Assembly: GCF_003751945.1 (NCBI RefSeq)
Contig: NZ_RJKL01000001.1
Coordinates: 4,030,001-4,094,000 of the forward strand
DNA: 64,000 bases
Source of the DNA: Couchioplanes caeruleus
Lineage (GTDB): Bacteria; Actinomycetota; Actinomycetes; Mycobacteriales; Micromonosporaceae
Direction of reading: 5' to 3'
The notes under the pieces are model-generated. The model saw nothing but the letters and a program-made list of their open reading frames with translations, made no database searches and was not told the origin of the DNA. How positions within the stretch are numbered: the stretch's first letter is position 1; each line of letters opens with the position of its first letter. Both the position numbers and the translations under genes were made by a program. This document shows, one piece after another, positions 1-7,931 of this stretch.

Positions 1-749
1 CGGTGGAGGTCCTTCTCGCCTTGCAGTGCGACGAGGGTGACGCGCTTGCCCTCGGCGGTCGCCAGCGCGTTGTTCTCCCAGGGCACCGGCTGGTGCTCCA
101 GGGCTCGCCGCTGGTTGTTGACCGAGGTGATGTGCCACTGACCCTTGACCGTCTTGAGCTTGAGCGTCTGGGCGATGATCGGCGGGCCGGCCGAGTCGGC
201 GCCCCTCTCCTTGACGCAGTTGTCTCCGGCGAGGCAGTAAGCGACGTCGGCGAAGATGCCGAGGCTGCCGGCGGCGCTCTTGTCGTTGGCGATGGACGTC
301 TGGTACTGGAAATGGCTGACGCCGAGCGCGCGCAGCGACCGGAACATCGTCTTGTAGCGGGCGAGGAGCTTGGGCTGCCGCGGATCGACGGCGGCCAGCC
401 AGGCCTTCTCATCGCCTCGCAGCAGGGCCGCCGCCTGCCGGCTGAGCACCGCGTTCGCCTGCTCGATGGGGGCGGCCGGGGCGATGGACGCCGCGGCCTC
501 CGCCGGGGCGTCGAGCGGCTCGTCATGGACGATGAAGGCGGCACCCACGCCGAGGGCCACGGCGGCGGACAGGGCCAGCACTCCCGTCAGCACGAGCTTG
601 CCGCGGCTTCGCGGCTCGGCGGGCTCGGGAAAGGGTGGAAGTGCCGGGAGCGGCGGGAGCGGCGGGAGCGGCGCCGAGTCGGCCGGATGCGGCAGCCGCG
701 GCGACGGCACAACGGCCGGCGGGGTGGTGACGTCGTCGCCGTGAGGCAC
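1..749 (-). CDS. membrane-anchored protein of unknown function (3' end outside window)
   Basis: An uninterrupted reading frame of 249 codons runs from GTG at 749-747 to the left edge with no stop. An AAGGAG sits 9 nt before the GTG, which fixes the start. The protein has a Pro/Ala-rich cytoplasmic stretch (residues 1-48), one hydrophobic helix (about 52-75), then an extracytoplasmic domain with two cysteines spaced YCLAGDNC that could form a disulfide. The layout resembles actinobacterial anchored proteins with an NTF2-like outer domain, but I do not recognise the family. The C-terminus is missing. It is separated from the upstream cysteine desulfhydrase by about 90 bp, so co-transcription is possible but not shown. 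Confidence 0.75.
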   Translation of the reverse strand, partial: MPHGDDVTTPPAVVPSPRLPHPADSAPLPPLPPLPALPPFPEPAEPRSRGKLVLTGVLALSAAVALGVGAAFIVHDEPLDAPAEAAASIAPAAPIEQANAVLSRQAAALLRGDEKAWLAAVDPRQPKLLARYKTMFRSLRALGVSHFQYQTSIANDKSAAGSLGIFADVAYCLAGDNCVKERGADSAGPPIIAQTLKLKTVKGQWHITSVNNQRRALEHQPVPWENNALATAEGKRVTLVALQGEKDLH

Positions 750-841
750 CGGGCCGCTCCTTGGACGTGAATCCTTTTGCGCCCTCATCCTCCCAGGTCG
801 GCTCCGGCCGCGGTGACCCGTCGGGGCCGTTGCGGCCGGGA

Positions 842-1939
842 TCACGTCGGCGGTCTCCACACCCCGGTGGACAGGAATGCATCGATGGTGGTCAGCGATG
901 GTTCCAGGGTCATGCCACGGGAGCGGACCCAGTCGTCGGAGTAGTACGTGTCGGCGTACCGCTCGCCGCCGTCGCAGATGAGGGTCACCACGGAGCCCGT
1001 ACGGCCCGCCTCGAGCATCTCGGCGATCACCGCGAACGCGCCCCACAGGTTCGTACCCGTGGACCCGCCGACGCGGCGGCCGAGCACCGCCGAGCCCGCC
1101 CTCATGGCCGCCAGCGACGCCGCGTCCGGCACGTGGATCATGCGGTCGACCACCGAGGGCTGGAACGACGGCTCCACCCGGGGCCGCCCGATGCCCTCGA
1201 TCCTCGAGCCGCGCCCGGTGCAGACCTCCCAGTCCTGGCTCAGGTACGCGGGCCAGAACGCCGATCCCTCCGGGTCGACGACGCACAGCCGGGTGGCGAA
1301 GCGGCGGTAGCGGGCGTACCGCCCGATGGTGGCGCTGGTGCCGCCGGTGCCCGCGCCGACCACGATCCAGGCCGGCTCGGGGTGCCGCTCCAGCGCGAGC
1401 TGCGCGTAGATCGACTCGGCGATGTTGTTGTTGCCCCGCCAGTCGGTGGCCCGCTCGGCGTAGGTGAACTGGTCCATGAAGTGCCCGCCGAGCTCGGCGG
1501 CGAGGGCGCGGGCCGCGGCGACCACCGTGGTCGGGTCGTCGACGAGGTGGCACTTGCCGCCCTGGAACTCGATCAGCGAGATCTTCTCGTGCGAGGTGCT
1601 CGCCGGCATGACCGCGATGAACTCCAGGCCCAGCATCCGGGCGAAGTACGCCTCGCTGACCGCCGTCGAGCCCGAGGAGGCCTCGACGACCGGGGTGTCC
1701 GGGCCGACCCAGCCGTTGCAGAGGGCGTACAGGAAGAGCGACCTTGCCAGGCGGTGCTTGAGCGATCCGGTGGGGTGGGAGCTCTCGTCCTTGAGGTAGA
1801 GGTCGATGCCCCAGGCCGGAGGCAGTGGGAACGGCAGCAGGTGGGTGTCCGCCGAGCGGTTGGCGTCGGCTTCGACCCGGGCGATGGCGTCGCTCGCCCA
1901 TTCCCGCTGGGCCGAGTCGCATCGGTCGAGCTGAACCAT
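842..1939 (-). CDS. cds1: PLP-dependent L-cysteine desulfhydrase (Cds1-like)
   Basis: A 365-residue fold-type II PLP enzyme of the cysteine synthase family. The PLP lysine is K61 in [11 protein letters not shown], the substrate loop is ASSGST (88-93) and the phosphate-binding loop is GAGTGGTS (195-202). Sequence and length resemble mycobacterial Cds1, which degrades L-cysteine to pyruvate, ammonia and sulfide, more than classical CysK; the N-terminal extension before the catalytic lysine is typical of that branch. It follows the Lrp-type gene by 6 nt, so the two are probably co-transcribed. That supports a role in cysteine detoxification or sulfide production under amino-acid-responsive control. 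Cysteine or cystathionine synthase activity cannot be excluded from sequence alone. Confidence 0.85.
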   Translation of the reverse strand: MVQLDRCDSAQREWASDAIARVEADANRSADTHLLPFPLPPAWGIDLYLKDESSHPTGSLKHRLARSLFLYALCNGWVGPDTPVVEASSGSTAVSEAYFARMLGLEFIAVMPASTSHEKISLIEFQGGKCHLVDDPTTVVAAARALAAELGGHFMDQFTYAERATDWRGNNNIAESIYAQLALERHPEPAWIVVGAGTGGTSATIGRYARYRRFATRLCVVDPEGSAFWPAYLSQDWEVCTGRGSRIEGIGRPRVEPSFQPSVVDRMIHVPDAASLAAMRAGSAVLGRRVGGSTGTNLWGAFAVIAEMLEAGRTGSVVTLICDGGERYADTYYSDDWVRSRGMTLEPSLTTIDAFLSTGVWRPPT

Positions 1940-1945
1940 GATGTC

Positions 1946-2407
1946 TCAACCTACCGCCGGGTCGCGGCCCGGCTGGGGGCGATTCTCCCACTTGGTGGAG
2001 AGCGCGATGGCCGTGCGCGTCGAGGCCACCCCGGCGGTCCGGTTGATCCGGACGATGAGCTGCTCCAGCTCGGCGATGGTGCCGACCCGCACGGTGAGCT
2101 GGTACGACTCGACGCCCGCCATGAAGTAGCAGGATTCGATCTCGGGCATGACCCGCAGCGCGGCGAGGACGTCGTCGGTGTCGGCGCCGGAGTCCTCGAC
2201 GATGCCGATCAGCGCCGTGACGCCCAGCCCGATGGACTCGGGCTCGATCTCGGCCCGGTAGGCCCGGATCGTCCCGGCCGCCTCCAGCTTGCCGACCCGC
2301 TCATGCACGGCGGGGGCGGACAGGCCGACCTGGCGGGCCAGTTCGGCGTACGAGGAGCGGGCGTTGTCCCGCAGAAGGTCGATCAGGCGCAGGTCGATGG
2401 CGTCCAT
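1946..2407 (-). CDS. Lrp/AsnC family transcriptional regulator
   Basis: A 153-residue protein with an N-terminal winged helix-turn-helix (about residues 3-50, core AELARQVGLSAPAVHERV) and a C-terminal RAM/AsnC ligand-binding domain (about 65-145). This is the usual length of the family, which binds amino acids as oligomers. It is the first gene of a two-gene unit with the cysteine desulfhydrase, 6 nt downstream. By analogy with Lrp-type cysteine sensors such as E. coli DecR, I infer that it senses cysteine and controls the desulfhydrase. It faces away from the BldC-like gene across a 222-bp region that should hold both promoters. Confidence 0.88.
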   Translation of the reverse strand: MDAIDLRLIDLLRDNARSSYAELARQVGLSAPAVHERVGKLEAAGTIRAYRAEIEPESIGLGVTALIGIVEDSGADTDDVLAALRVMPEIESCYFMAGVESYQLTVRVGTIAELEQLIVRINRTAGVASTRTAIALSTKWENRPQPGRDPAVG

Positions 2408-2629
2408 GGCTTCAGAGGTTAATGCGACCCGTCCGGGTAGTTCACGCCCGGTAGCGGGCCACCAGCACCCGAGCCAGCAAGGATAATGGTCAACGTCGCA
2501 ATCAGGGCTTTTTCCGCATTTCAGCGACTTGCTGTTTTTGCCGATGCTCTAATGGCTGTACGTCCCGATCGAGCACGCCGAACACGCACCGTGACCACCG
2601 GCGCTCCACAACGACGCAGGGAGAGGGCC

Positions 2630-2905
2630 GTGGACACAGGAGATCGACTGCTGACGCCAGGGGAGGTTGCCGCGCTGTTCCGGGTCGACCCCAAGACCGT
2701 TACGCGATGGGCGGCCGCTGGACGCATCGGCAGCATCCGCACTCCGGGTGGCCACCGCCGGTTCCGGGAGTCGGAGGTGCGCGCGCTGCTCGAGGGCGAC
2801 GGCGTGGTCGAGGAGATGCGCGAGGACGACGCCGCCAACCGGCCACGCAACGCCGGCCCGTCGAACCCGGGCGCGGGCTACGGCCCGCCCAACGGGCTGC
2901 GCTGA
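2630..2905 (+). CDS. bldC: BldC-like small MerR-type DNA-binding protein
   Basis: A 91-residue protein with a single winged helix-turn-helix: LLTPGEVAALFRVDPKTV, then TPGGHRRFRESEVRALL, the signature of BldC. BldC is a head-to-tail multimerising regulator that delays differentiation in Streptomyces. The GTG at 2630 is chosen because AGGGAGAG precedes it and it gives the usual short N-terminus; an in-frame GTG at 2591 and an ATG at 2486 would add tails of no known function. The C-terminus is low complexity (Asn/Pro/Gly). Its last 28 bp overlap the 3' end of the convergent ubiX gene. Family assignment is firm; orthology to Streptomyces bldC is likely. Confidence 0.85.
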   Translation: MDTGDRLLTPGEVAALFRVDPKTVTRWAAAGRIGSIRTPGGHRRFRESEVRALLEGDGVVEEMREDDAANRPRNAGPSNPGAGYGPPNGLR

Positions 2906-3525
2906 CCGCCGCCCAGCTCACCGCGCCAGCGGGTGAAGAGGTCGTGCGGCACGGCCAGGGCGTCCAGCACCTTGCCCGCCACGAAGTCCACGAGCTGCCG
3001 CGCCGTGGCGTCGGCACCGGAGCCGTAGAAGCCGGGAGACGCCGGTAGGACCACCGCGCCGGCGTCGTGCAGGGCGATGAGGTGCTCCAGATGGCTGCGG
3101 GTCACCGGGGTTTCGCGCGGGACGACGACCGTACGCCGGCGCTCCTTGAGGTTGACCTCGGCGGCGCGCTGGAGCAGATCCTTGGAGAGCCCGATCGCGA
3201 TGCCCGCGCAGGCGGCCGTGCTGGCCGGCACGACCGCCATGCCCTTGGCCGGGTAGGAGCCGCTGCTCGGCCCGGCGGCCAGGTCACCGGCCGGCCAGTA
3301 CGCGAGGTCGGCCGGGCCCAGATCCCGCGCCAGCCACGCGGCGACGTCGTCCTTCCAGTGCGCGTCGCGGACGCTCGCCCCGGTCTCGTCGAGCAGGGTG
3401 AGCCGGGCGGCCCGCGAGATCACCAGGTCCACGGCCTCGCCGGCATCGAGCAGGGCACCGATCACCGCCCGGGCGTAGGGCGTGCCGGAGGCGCCTGAGA
3501 CGCCGACGATCCACGGGGTGCGCAT
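2878..3525 (-). CDS. ubiX: UbiX-type flavin prenyltransferase
   Basis: A 215-residue flavoprotein with the N-terminal FMN loop VGVSGASGTPYA (about 7-18) and the conserved GLSKDLLQRAAEVNLKERR region of UbiX/Pad1 proteins. It makes prenylated FMN, the cofactor of UbiD decarboxylases. Its neighbour two genes upstream is a UbiD homologue, so partner and product sit in one operon: UbiD, UbiA, UbiX, with a 3-nt gap from UbiA to this start. In the futalosine menaquinone pathway the matching roles are named MqnL, MqnP and MqnM. The last 28 bp overlap the convergent bldC-like gene. Confidence 0.92.
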   Translation of the reverse strand: MRTPWIVGVSGASGTPYARAVIGALLDAGEAVDLVISRAARLTLLDETGASVRDAHWKDDVAAWLARDLGPADLAYWPAGDLAAGPSSGSYPAKGMAVVPASTAACAGIAIGLSKDLLQRAAEVNLKERRRTVVVPRETPVTRSHLEHLIALHDAGAVVLPASPGFYGSGADATARQLVDFVAGKVLDALAVPHDLFTRWRGELGGGQRSPLGGP

Positions 3526-3528
3526 CGA

Positions 3529-4425
3529 CTAAGGATGCAGCACGAGGTCGAGCAGGGCGAAGACAAACAGGGCGATACCCACGAAGCCGTTGGCGGTGAA
3601 GAAAGCCCGGTTCACCTTCGACAGGTCGTTCGGCGTCACGACCATGTGCTGGTAGGCGAAGGCCACCGCGGTCAGCGCCAGCCCGATCCACCACAGCCAG
3701 CCCAGGCCGACCACTTGACCGAACCACACGAACAGCGCGAACGTCACGACGTGCGTGGCGGTCGAAAGATGCAGGGCCGCGGGCACGCCGTAGCGCGCCG
3801 GGGTGGAGTGCACCCCGATCCGCCGGTCGACCTCGGCGTCCTGGCAGGCGTAGATGAGGTCGAAGCCACCGATCCACAACCCCACCGCCACACCGAGCAG
3901 CCAGGCCGGGCCGGACCCGTCGAACGTGCCGGTGACGGCGAGCCAGGCCCCGACCGGCGCCACCGACTGCGCCAGCGCCAGCACGTAGTGCGGGAAGTTC
4001 GTGAAGCGCTTCGCGTACGGATAGACGATCAGCGGGAGCACCGCGAGCGGCGAGAGCAGCAGGCAGAGCGGGTTGAGCAGGCCCGCGGCGAGGAAGAGCA
4101 GGGCCAGGGAGACGGCGGCGCCGGTCCAGGCCGTGCGCAGGCTCACCGCGCCGGTGACCAGCTCCCGGTTCTGCGTCCGCGGGTTCAGCGCGTCGATCTT
4201 CCGGTCGAGGATGCGGTTGGCCGCCATGGCGAACGTCCGCCCGGCCACCATCGCGACCGTGATGAGCACCAGGTCCCACCAGCGCACGTCGCCCGCGCGG
4301 TCCATCGCGACCCCGGCGGACAGGTACGCGAACGGCAGCGCGAACACCGAGTGCTCGATGGCGACCAGCCGCAGGAACGCCTTGATCCGGCCCGGTTGTT
4401 CCGGCGCGGACGCCACCGCCGTCAT
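3529..4425 (-). CDS. mqnP: UbiA-family polyprenyltransferase, probable MqnP
   Basis: A 298-residue membrane protein with about eight or nine hydrophobic helices and both Asp-rich prenyl-diphosphate motifs: NRILDRKID (70-78) and YACQDAEVD (192-200). It should prenylate an aromatic acid in the membrane. Position between a UbiD and a UbiX homologue suggests the futalosine-route prenylation step of menaquinone synthesis rather than ubiquinone or haem-O synthesis. The ATG at 4425 is used because it overlaps the UbiD stop as ATGA (4422-4425), indicating translational coupling; an ATG at 4443 would add six residues. Substrate identity is inferred from context. Confidence 0.88.
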   Translation of the reverse strand: MTAVASAPEQPGRIKAFLRLVAIEHSVFALPFAYLSAGVAMDRAGDVRWWDLVLITVAMVAGRTFAMAANRILDRKIDALNPRTQNRELVTGAVSLRTAWTGAAVSLALLFLAAGLLNPLCLLLSPLAVLPLIVYPYAKRFTNFPHYVLALAQSVAPVGAWLAVTGTFDGSGPAWLLGVAVGLWIGGFDLIYACQDAEVDRRIGVHSTPARYGVPAALHLSTATHVVTFALFVWFGQVVGLGWLWWIGLALTAVAFAYQHMVVTPNDLSKVNRAFFTANGFVGIALFVFALLDLVLHP

Positions 4426-5882
4426 ATGCCGTATTCCTTCCACCGCTTGTCCACCAGGGCGACCACCTCGCTCGACATGGTCATCTCCTCCGGCCAGCCG
4501 CGGGTGTATCCCTCGGCGGGCAGCTTACGGGTGGCGTCGATGCCCGCCTTGCCGCCCCAGAACTGCTGGTAGGACGCGTGGTCCAGGTGGTCCACCGGGC
4601 CCTGGGTGAGCACCAGGTCGCGGTCGTAGTCGACGTTGCCGAAGGCCCGGAACGCGACCTCCTGGTAGTCGTGCACGTTGCAGTCCTCGTCCACCACCAC
4701 GATCAGCTTGGAGAGCGACATCAGGTGCGCGCCCCAGATCGAGCTCATGACCTTCTGGGCGTGCTTGGGGAAGCGCTTGCGGATCGAGACGATCACGCAG
4801 TTGTGGAAGACGCCGGCCGCCGGCATGTCGTAGTCGACGATGTCCGGGACCATCATCCGCAGCAGCGGCAGGAAGATGCGCTCGGTGGCCTTGCCGAGCC
4901 CGTGGTCCTCCTGCGGCGGCTTCGACGTGATGATCGAGTGGTAGATCGGCTTCTTGCGCATGGTCATGCACTCGATGTGCAGCACCGGGAAGGGCTCGAC
5001 CGGCGTGTAGAAGCCGGTGTGGTCGCCGAACGGGCCCTCGGGCGCACGCTCCCCCGGCTCGAGATAGCCCTCGAGCACGATCTGCGCCTGGGCGGGCACC
5101 TGCAGTGGCACGGTGAGGCAGTCGACCATCTCCACCCGCTCGCCGCGCAGGAACCCGGCGAACAGGTATTCGTCGATGTCGCTGGGCAGCGGCGCGCTGG
5201 CCGCGTAGCTGACCACCGGGTCACAGCCGATCGCCACGGCCACGGGCAGCCGCTCGCCACGGCGCTCGGCCACCGCGTGGTGGGCGGTCGAGTCCTTGTG
5301 GATCTGCCAGTGCATGCCCAGCGTGTTCTTCGAGTGCTGCTGCAGCCGGTAGAGCCCCAGGTTGCGCTTGCCCGTGTCGGGATCCTTCGTGTGGGTCAGG
5401 CCGTAGTTGTGGAAGATCCCGCCGTCGCCCGGCCACACCCGCAGGCCGGGGAGCCGGTCCAAATCGACCTCGTCGCCCTTGAGCACGACCTCCTGGCAGG
5501 GCGCCGTCTTGACCTTCTTCGGCGGCACGGACTTGAGCTGGAGCACCTTGCCGATCCCCTCGCGGATGCCGGACCAGCCGACCGGCAGCTCGGGCTTGAG
5601 CAACGCGCCGATCCGGTCGCCGACCTCGTCCAGCGTCTCGACGCCGAGGGCCATCGCCATCCGCTTCTCCGTACCGAAGAGGTTGACGACGACCGGCATC
5701 TCACCGCGGGTGGGCCGCTCGAAGAGCAGGGCCGGGCCACCGGCGCGGACCGTCCGGGTCACGATCTCGCTGATCTCCAGCGTCGGATCGACGGGTACGC
5801 GCACCCGGCGCAGCTCACCGGCCGCTTCCAGGCCCGAGATGAAGCTCTGCAGATCGTGGAACGGAAAGCCTTTCGCAGCCAT
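4422..5882 (-). CDS. mqnL: UbiD-family prenyl-FMN-dependent decarboxylase, probable MqnL
   Basis: A 486-residue UbiD-fold decarboxylase. Conserved segments include NLGLYRLQQ (about 174-182) and PEGPFGDHTGFY (about 281-292), the region of the Arg/Glu catalytic residues and the metal site that holds prenylated FMN. It heads a coupled UbiD-UbiA-UbiX operon and probably decarboxylates the prenylated naphthoate in futalosine-pathway menaquinone synthesis. The ATG at 5882 gives the usual N-terminus (KGFPFHDLQSF); a GTG at 5906 is in frame but has no ribosome binding site. The gene is divergent from the secreted-protein gene at 5971, with both promoters in an 88-bp gap. Confidence 0.9.
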   Translation of the reverse strand: MAAKGFPFHDLQSFISGLEAAGELRRVRVPVDPTLEISEIVTRTVRAGGPALLFERPTRGEMPVVVNLFGTEKRMAMALGVETLDEVGDRIGALLKPELPVGWSGIREGIGKVLQLKSVPPKKVKTAPCQEVVLKGDEVDLDRLPGLRVWPGDGGIFHNYGLTHTKDPDTGKRNLGLYRLQQHSKNTLGMHWQIHKDSTAHHAVAERRGERLPVAVAIGCDPVVSYAASAPLPSDIDEYLFAGFLRGERVEMVDCLTVPLQVPAQAQIVLEGYLEPGERAPEGPFGDHTGFYTPVEPFPVLHIECMTMRKKPIYHSIITSKPPQEDHGLGKATERIFLPLLRMMVPDIVDYDMPAAGVFHNCVIVSIRKRFPKHAQKVMSSIWGAHLMSLSKLIVVVDEDCNVHDYQEVAFRAFGNVDYDRDLVLTQGPVDHLDHASYQQFWGGKAGIDATRKLPAEGYTRGWPEEMTMSSEVVALVDKRWKEYGI

Positions 5883-5970
5883 GCCCCCCAGTCTGTCACC
5901 CGTCACCCGGCGATCTCGTCCGGCGTTGAGTCAGCGGTTGATTCGCACACGGGTCGGGGGCGGTGGCAGC

Positions 5971-6966
5971 GTGAGATTCCGGGGCGTGGCACGGTGGTGT
6001 GCCCTGGCGGGACTGGTCGCCGGCGTGGCGATCGCGGCTCCGGCGGCGTCGCACCGCGGCGGACGGCTGCCGGTCTGCGAGCCCGGCGGCGCCTCCACGA
6101 CGGCGCCGACCGGCCCGGCGAGCCGGGATTCGCGCGGGGCCTGCCAGGCCTCGACCCGGGTGCTCGAGTCCGCCGTACGCCTGGACCGGATGCGCGAGAC
6201 CAGCACGCCGAGCGGGTACCACCACCTCGGCGCGGGCACCGGCGGCGAGTGGAGCGGCGTCACCGGACGCATCGGCGTGGTCGACGGCGGGATCCGGCGC
6301 AACACCTACGACTTCGTCGCCGGCCGCTTCATGGTCAAGCGCGACATGGGCGGCGGCAGCATCGCGTGGCTCGAGGCCGGCTGGGCCGAGACCGGGTGGG
6401 CCGGCCAGGGTCGCCAGCACATCTACACGTTCAACACCAACACGAAGACCTGGCAGTTCTACGACCAGTACCGGCTCAAGCCGGGCGACAAGGTCTGGCT
6501 GGACCTGCACACGGACGCGGACAACGTCTGGCAGGCCTGGCTGTGGTGGAACAACCGCTGGAACCTGCTGACCGCGCAGAAGCTGCCGATCGGCGCCAGC
6601 GCCTACGTCGAGCAGTATGTCGAGGTGCACGTCGACTCCGGCCGGGCGGCGCGGCTGCGCGTCCCGCGGGTGACCGTGGACAACGTCCAGCTCCGTCCCT
6701 CGGGCGGCGGCCAGGGCCGCTTCTGGCGCGAGGACGTGGAGACCCTTACCGGCGACATGGCCCAGCAGCGTGGCGGCGGCTTCTGCCTCGACTGGATCAC
6801 CCACTACGACACCTGGACCGCGGGTGACTGCCCGGGTGGCGGCATCGGCGGCGGCCTGCCGCTCGCACCGGCGCCGCAGCCGTCGGGCGAGGCGGACGTC
6901 GTCGGCGACATCCAGCCCGCGGAGACGAGCCGGGCGACAAGCCTGCTGAACGTCCTCGGCGGTTAG
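5971..6966 (+). CDS. secreted protein of unknown function
   Basis: A 331-residue protein starting at GTG 5971 after a purine-poor GGGGGCGGTGG. Residues 1-27 form a classical signal peptide (VRFRG, hydrophobic core ALAGLVAGVAIAAPAAS). The mature part is rich in Gly and Trp (the WQAWLWWNNRW cluster near residue 195) and looks beta-rich; I do not recognise a catalytic motif. Four cysteines in the mature protein could form disulfides outside the cell. The C-terminal 50 residues are Pro/Gly-rich. The gene overlaps the stop of the convergent ccsB by 4 bp. Function unknown; a secreted beta-sandwich hydrolase or binding protein is only a guess. Confidence 0.8.
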   Translation: MRFRGVARWCALAGLVAGVAIAAPAASHRGGRLPVCEPGGASTTAPTGPASRDSRGACQASTRVLESAVRLDRMRETSTPSGYHHLGAGTGGEWSGVTGRIGVVDGGIRRNTYDFVAGRFMVKRDMGGGSIAWLEAGWAETGWAGQGRQHIYTFNTNTKTWQFYDQYRLKPGDKVWLDLHTDADNVWQAWLWWNNRWNLLTAQKLPIGASAYVEQYVEVHVDSGRAARLRVPRVTVDNVQLRPSGGGQGRFWREDVETLTGDMAQQRGGGFCLDWITHYDTWTAGDCPGGGIGGGLPLAPAPQPSGEADVVGDIQPAETSRATSLLNVLGG

Positions 6967-7931
6967 CCGGCGTTCGCGTACGAGTGCAGGCCTTCGAAGA
7001 ACAGGTTCACGCCGAACAGGTTCATCAGCATGGTCGCGAAGCCGAGCAGGGCGATCCACGTCGCCACCGTGCGCTTGACGCTGGGAGTGGCGCGGGCGTG
7101 CAGGTAGCAGGCGTACACGATCCAGGAGATGAACGCCCAGACCTCCTTGGGATCCCAACCCCAGTAGCGGCCCCACGACGCCTCCGCCCATAGCGGGCCG
7201 GCGATCAGCGCGCCGAAGGTGAAGAGCGGGAACGCGAACGCGTGCATGCGGAAGGTCAGCCGCTCCAGCGTCGCCGCGGCCGGGGCCTTCGCGCCGAGGG
7301 TGTACGGGAAGCTGCGCCGCCCCCGGTCGTACCCGCTGCGGATGAGGAACATCGTGGCCGGCACCGCACCGACCAGCAGGATGCCGCTGGACAGGATGAT
7401 GGTGGAGACGTGGATGATGTACCACCACGAGTTCAGGGCCGGCACCAGCGGACCCACCGGCGTGTATGCGATCAGCCCGGCCGCGCCGAGCATGACGACC
7501 AGCGCCAGCGCGGCGAAGAGCCCGAGGTGGCGTACGCCCGGCTTGCGGGTCAGCACGCCCAGCCACACCGCGGAGCCGACCAGGGTGACGGCCAGGATGA
7601 ACTCGTACATGTTGCCCCAGGGCATGCGGTCCGCCGCGACACCGCGGGTGACCACCGTGCCGATGTGCAGCGCGAAGGCGAGCCAGGTGAGGGCGACGCC
7701 GGCGAGTCCGAGCAGGACGCCGCGGTCGCGTCGGGGGGCTTCCTCGACCGCTGCCACGGCGGGTTCGTCGACGACCGGGGCGCCCGCGCCGACGAGCTGG
7801 CGGGCCGGTCGGGCCGCCGCGCGCCCGATGTGGCTCTTGTCGCCGAACGCGTACTCGGCCGCGTAGCAGACCATCGCGACGAGGTAGGCGACGACCGTGA
7901 CGGCCATCAACTGATTCGACAACTCCGCCAT
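6963..7931 (-). CDS. ccsB: CcsB/ResC cytochrome c assembly protein (system II)
   Basis: About 322 residues, polytopic, with the tryptophan-rich WWD signature WGWDPKEVWAFISW near residue 250. That signature presents haem to the cytochrome c synthetase site outside the membrane. It works with ResB, encoded just upstream. The resB stop and this start share TGATG (7929-7933); a GTG three bases earlier (7934) is also possible. The C-terminal gene of the hemL-to-ccsB operon, it overlaps by 4 bp the end of the convergent secreted-protein gene. Periplasmic-face histidine haem ligands could not be assigned with certainty. Confidence 0.92.
   Translation of the reverse strand: MAELSNQLMAVTVVAYLVAMVCYAAEYAFGDKSHIGRAAARPARQLVGAGAPVVDEPAVAAVEEAPRRDRGVLLGLAGVALTWLAFALHIGTVVTRGVAADRMPWGNMYEFILAVTLVGSAVWLGVLTRKPGVRHLGLFAALALVVMLGAAGLIAYTPVGPLVPALNSWWYIIHVSTIILSSGILLVGAVPATMFLIRSGYDRGRRSFPYTLGAKAPAAATLERLTFRMHAFAFPLFTFGALIAGPLWAEASWGRYWGWDPKEVWAFISWIVYACYLHARATPSVKRTVATWIALLGFATMLMNLFGVNLFFEGLHSYANAG

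Noticed and set aside
761..2422. A 553-codon plus-strand frame across the desulfhydrase and Lrp genes
   Set aside because: Arg/Gly/Asp-rich composition typical of an antisense shadow; the minus-strand genes have clear families.
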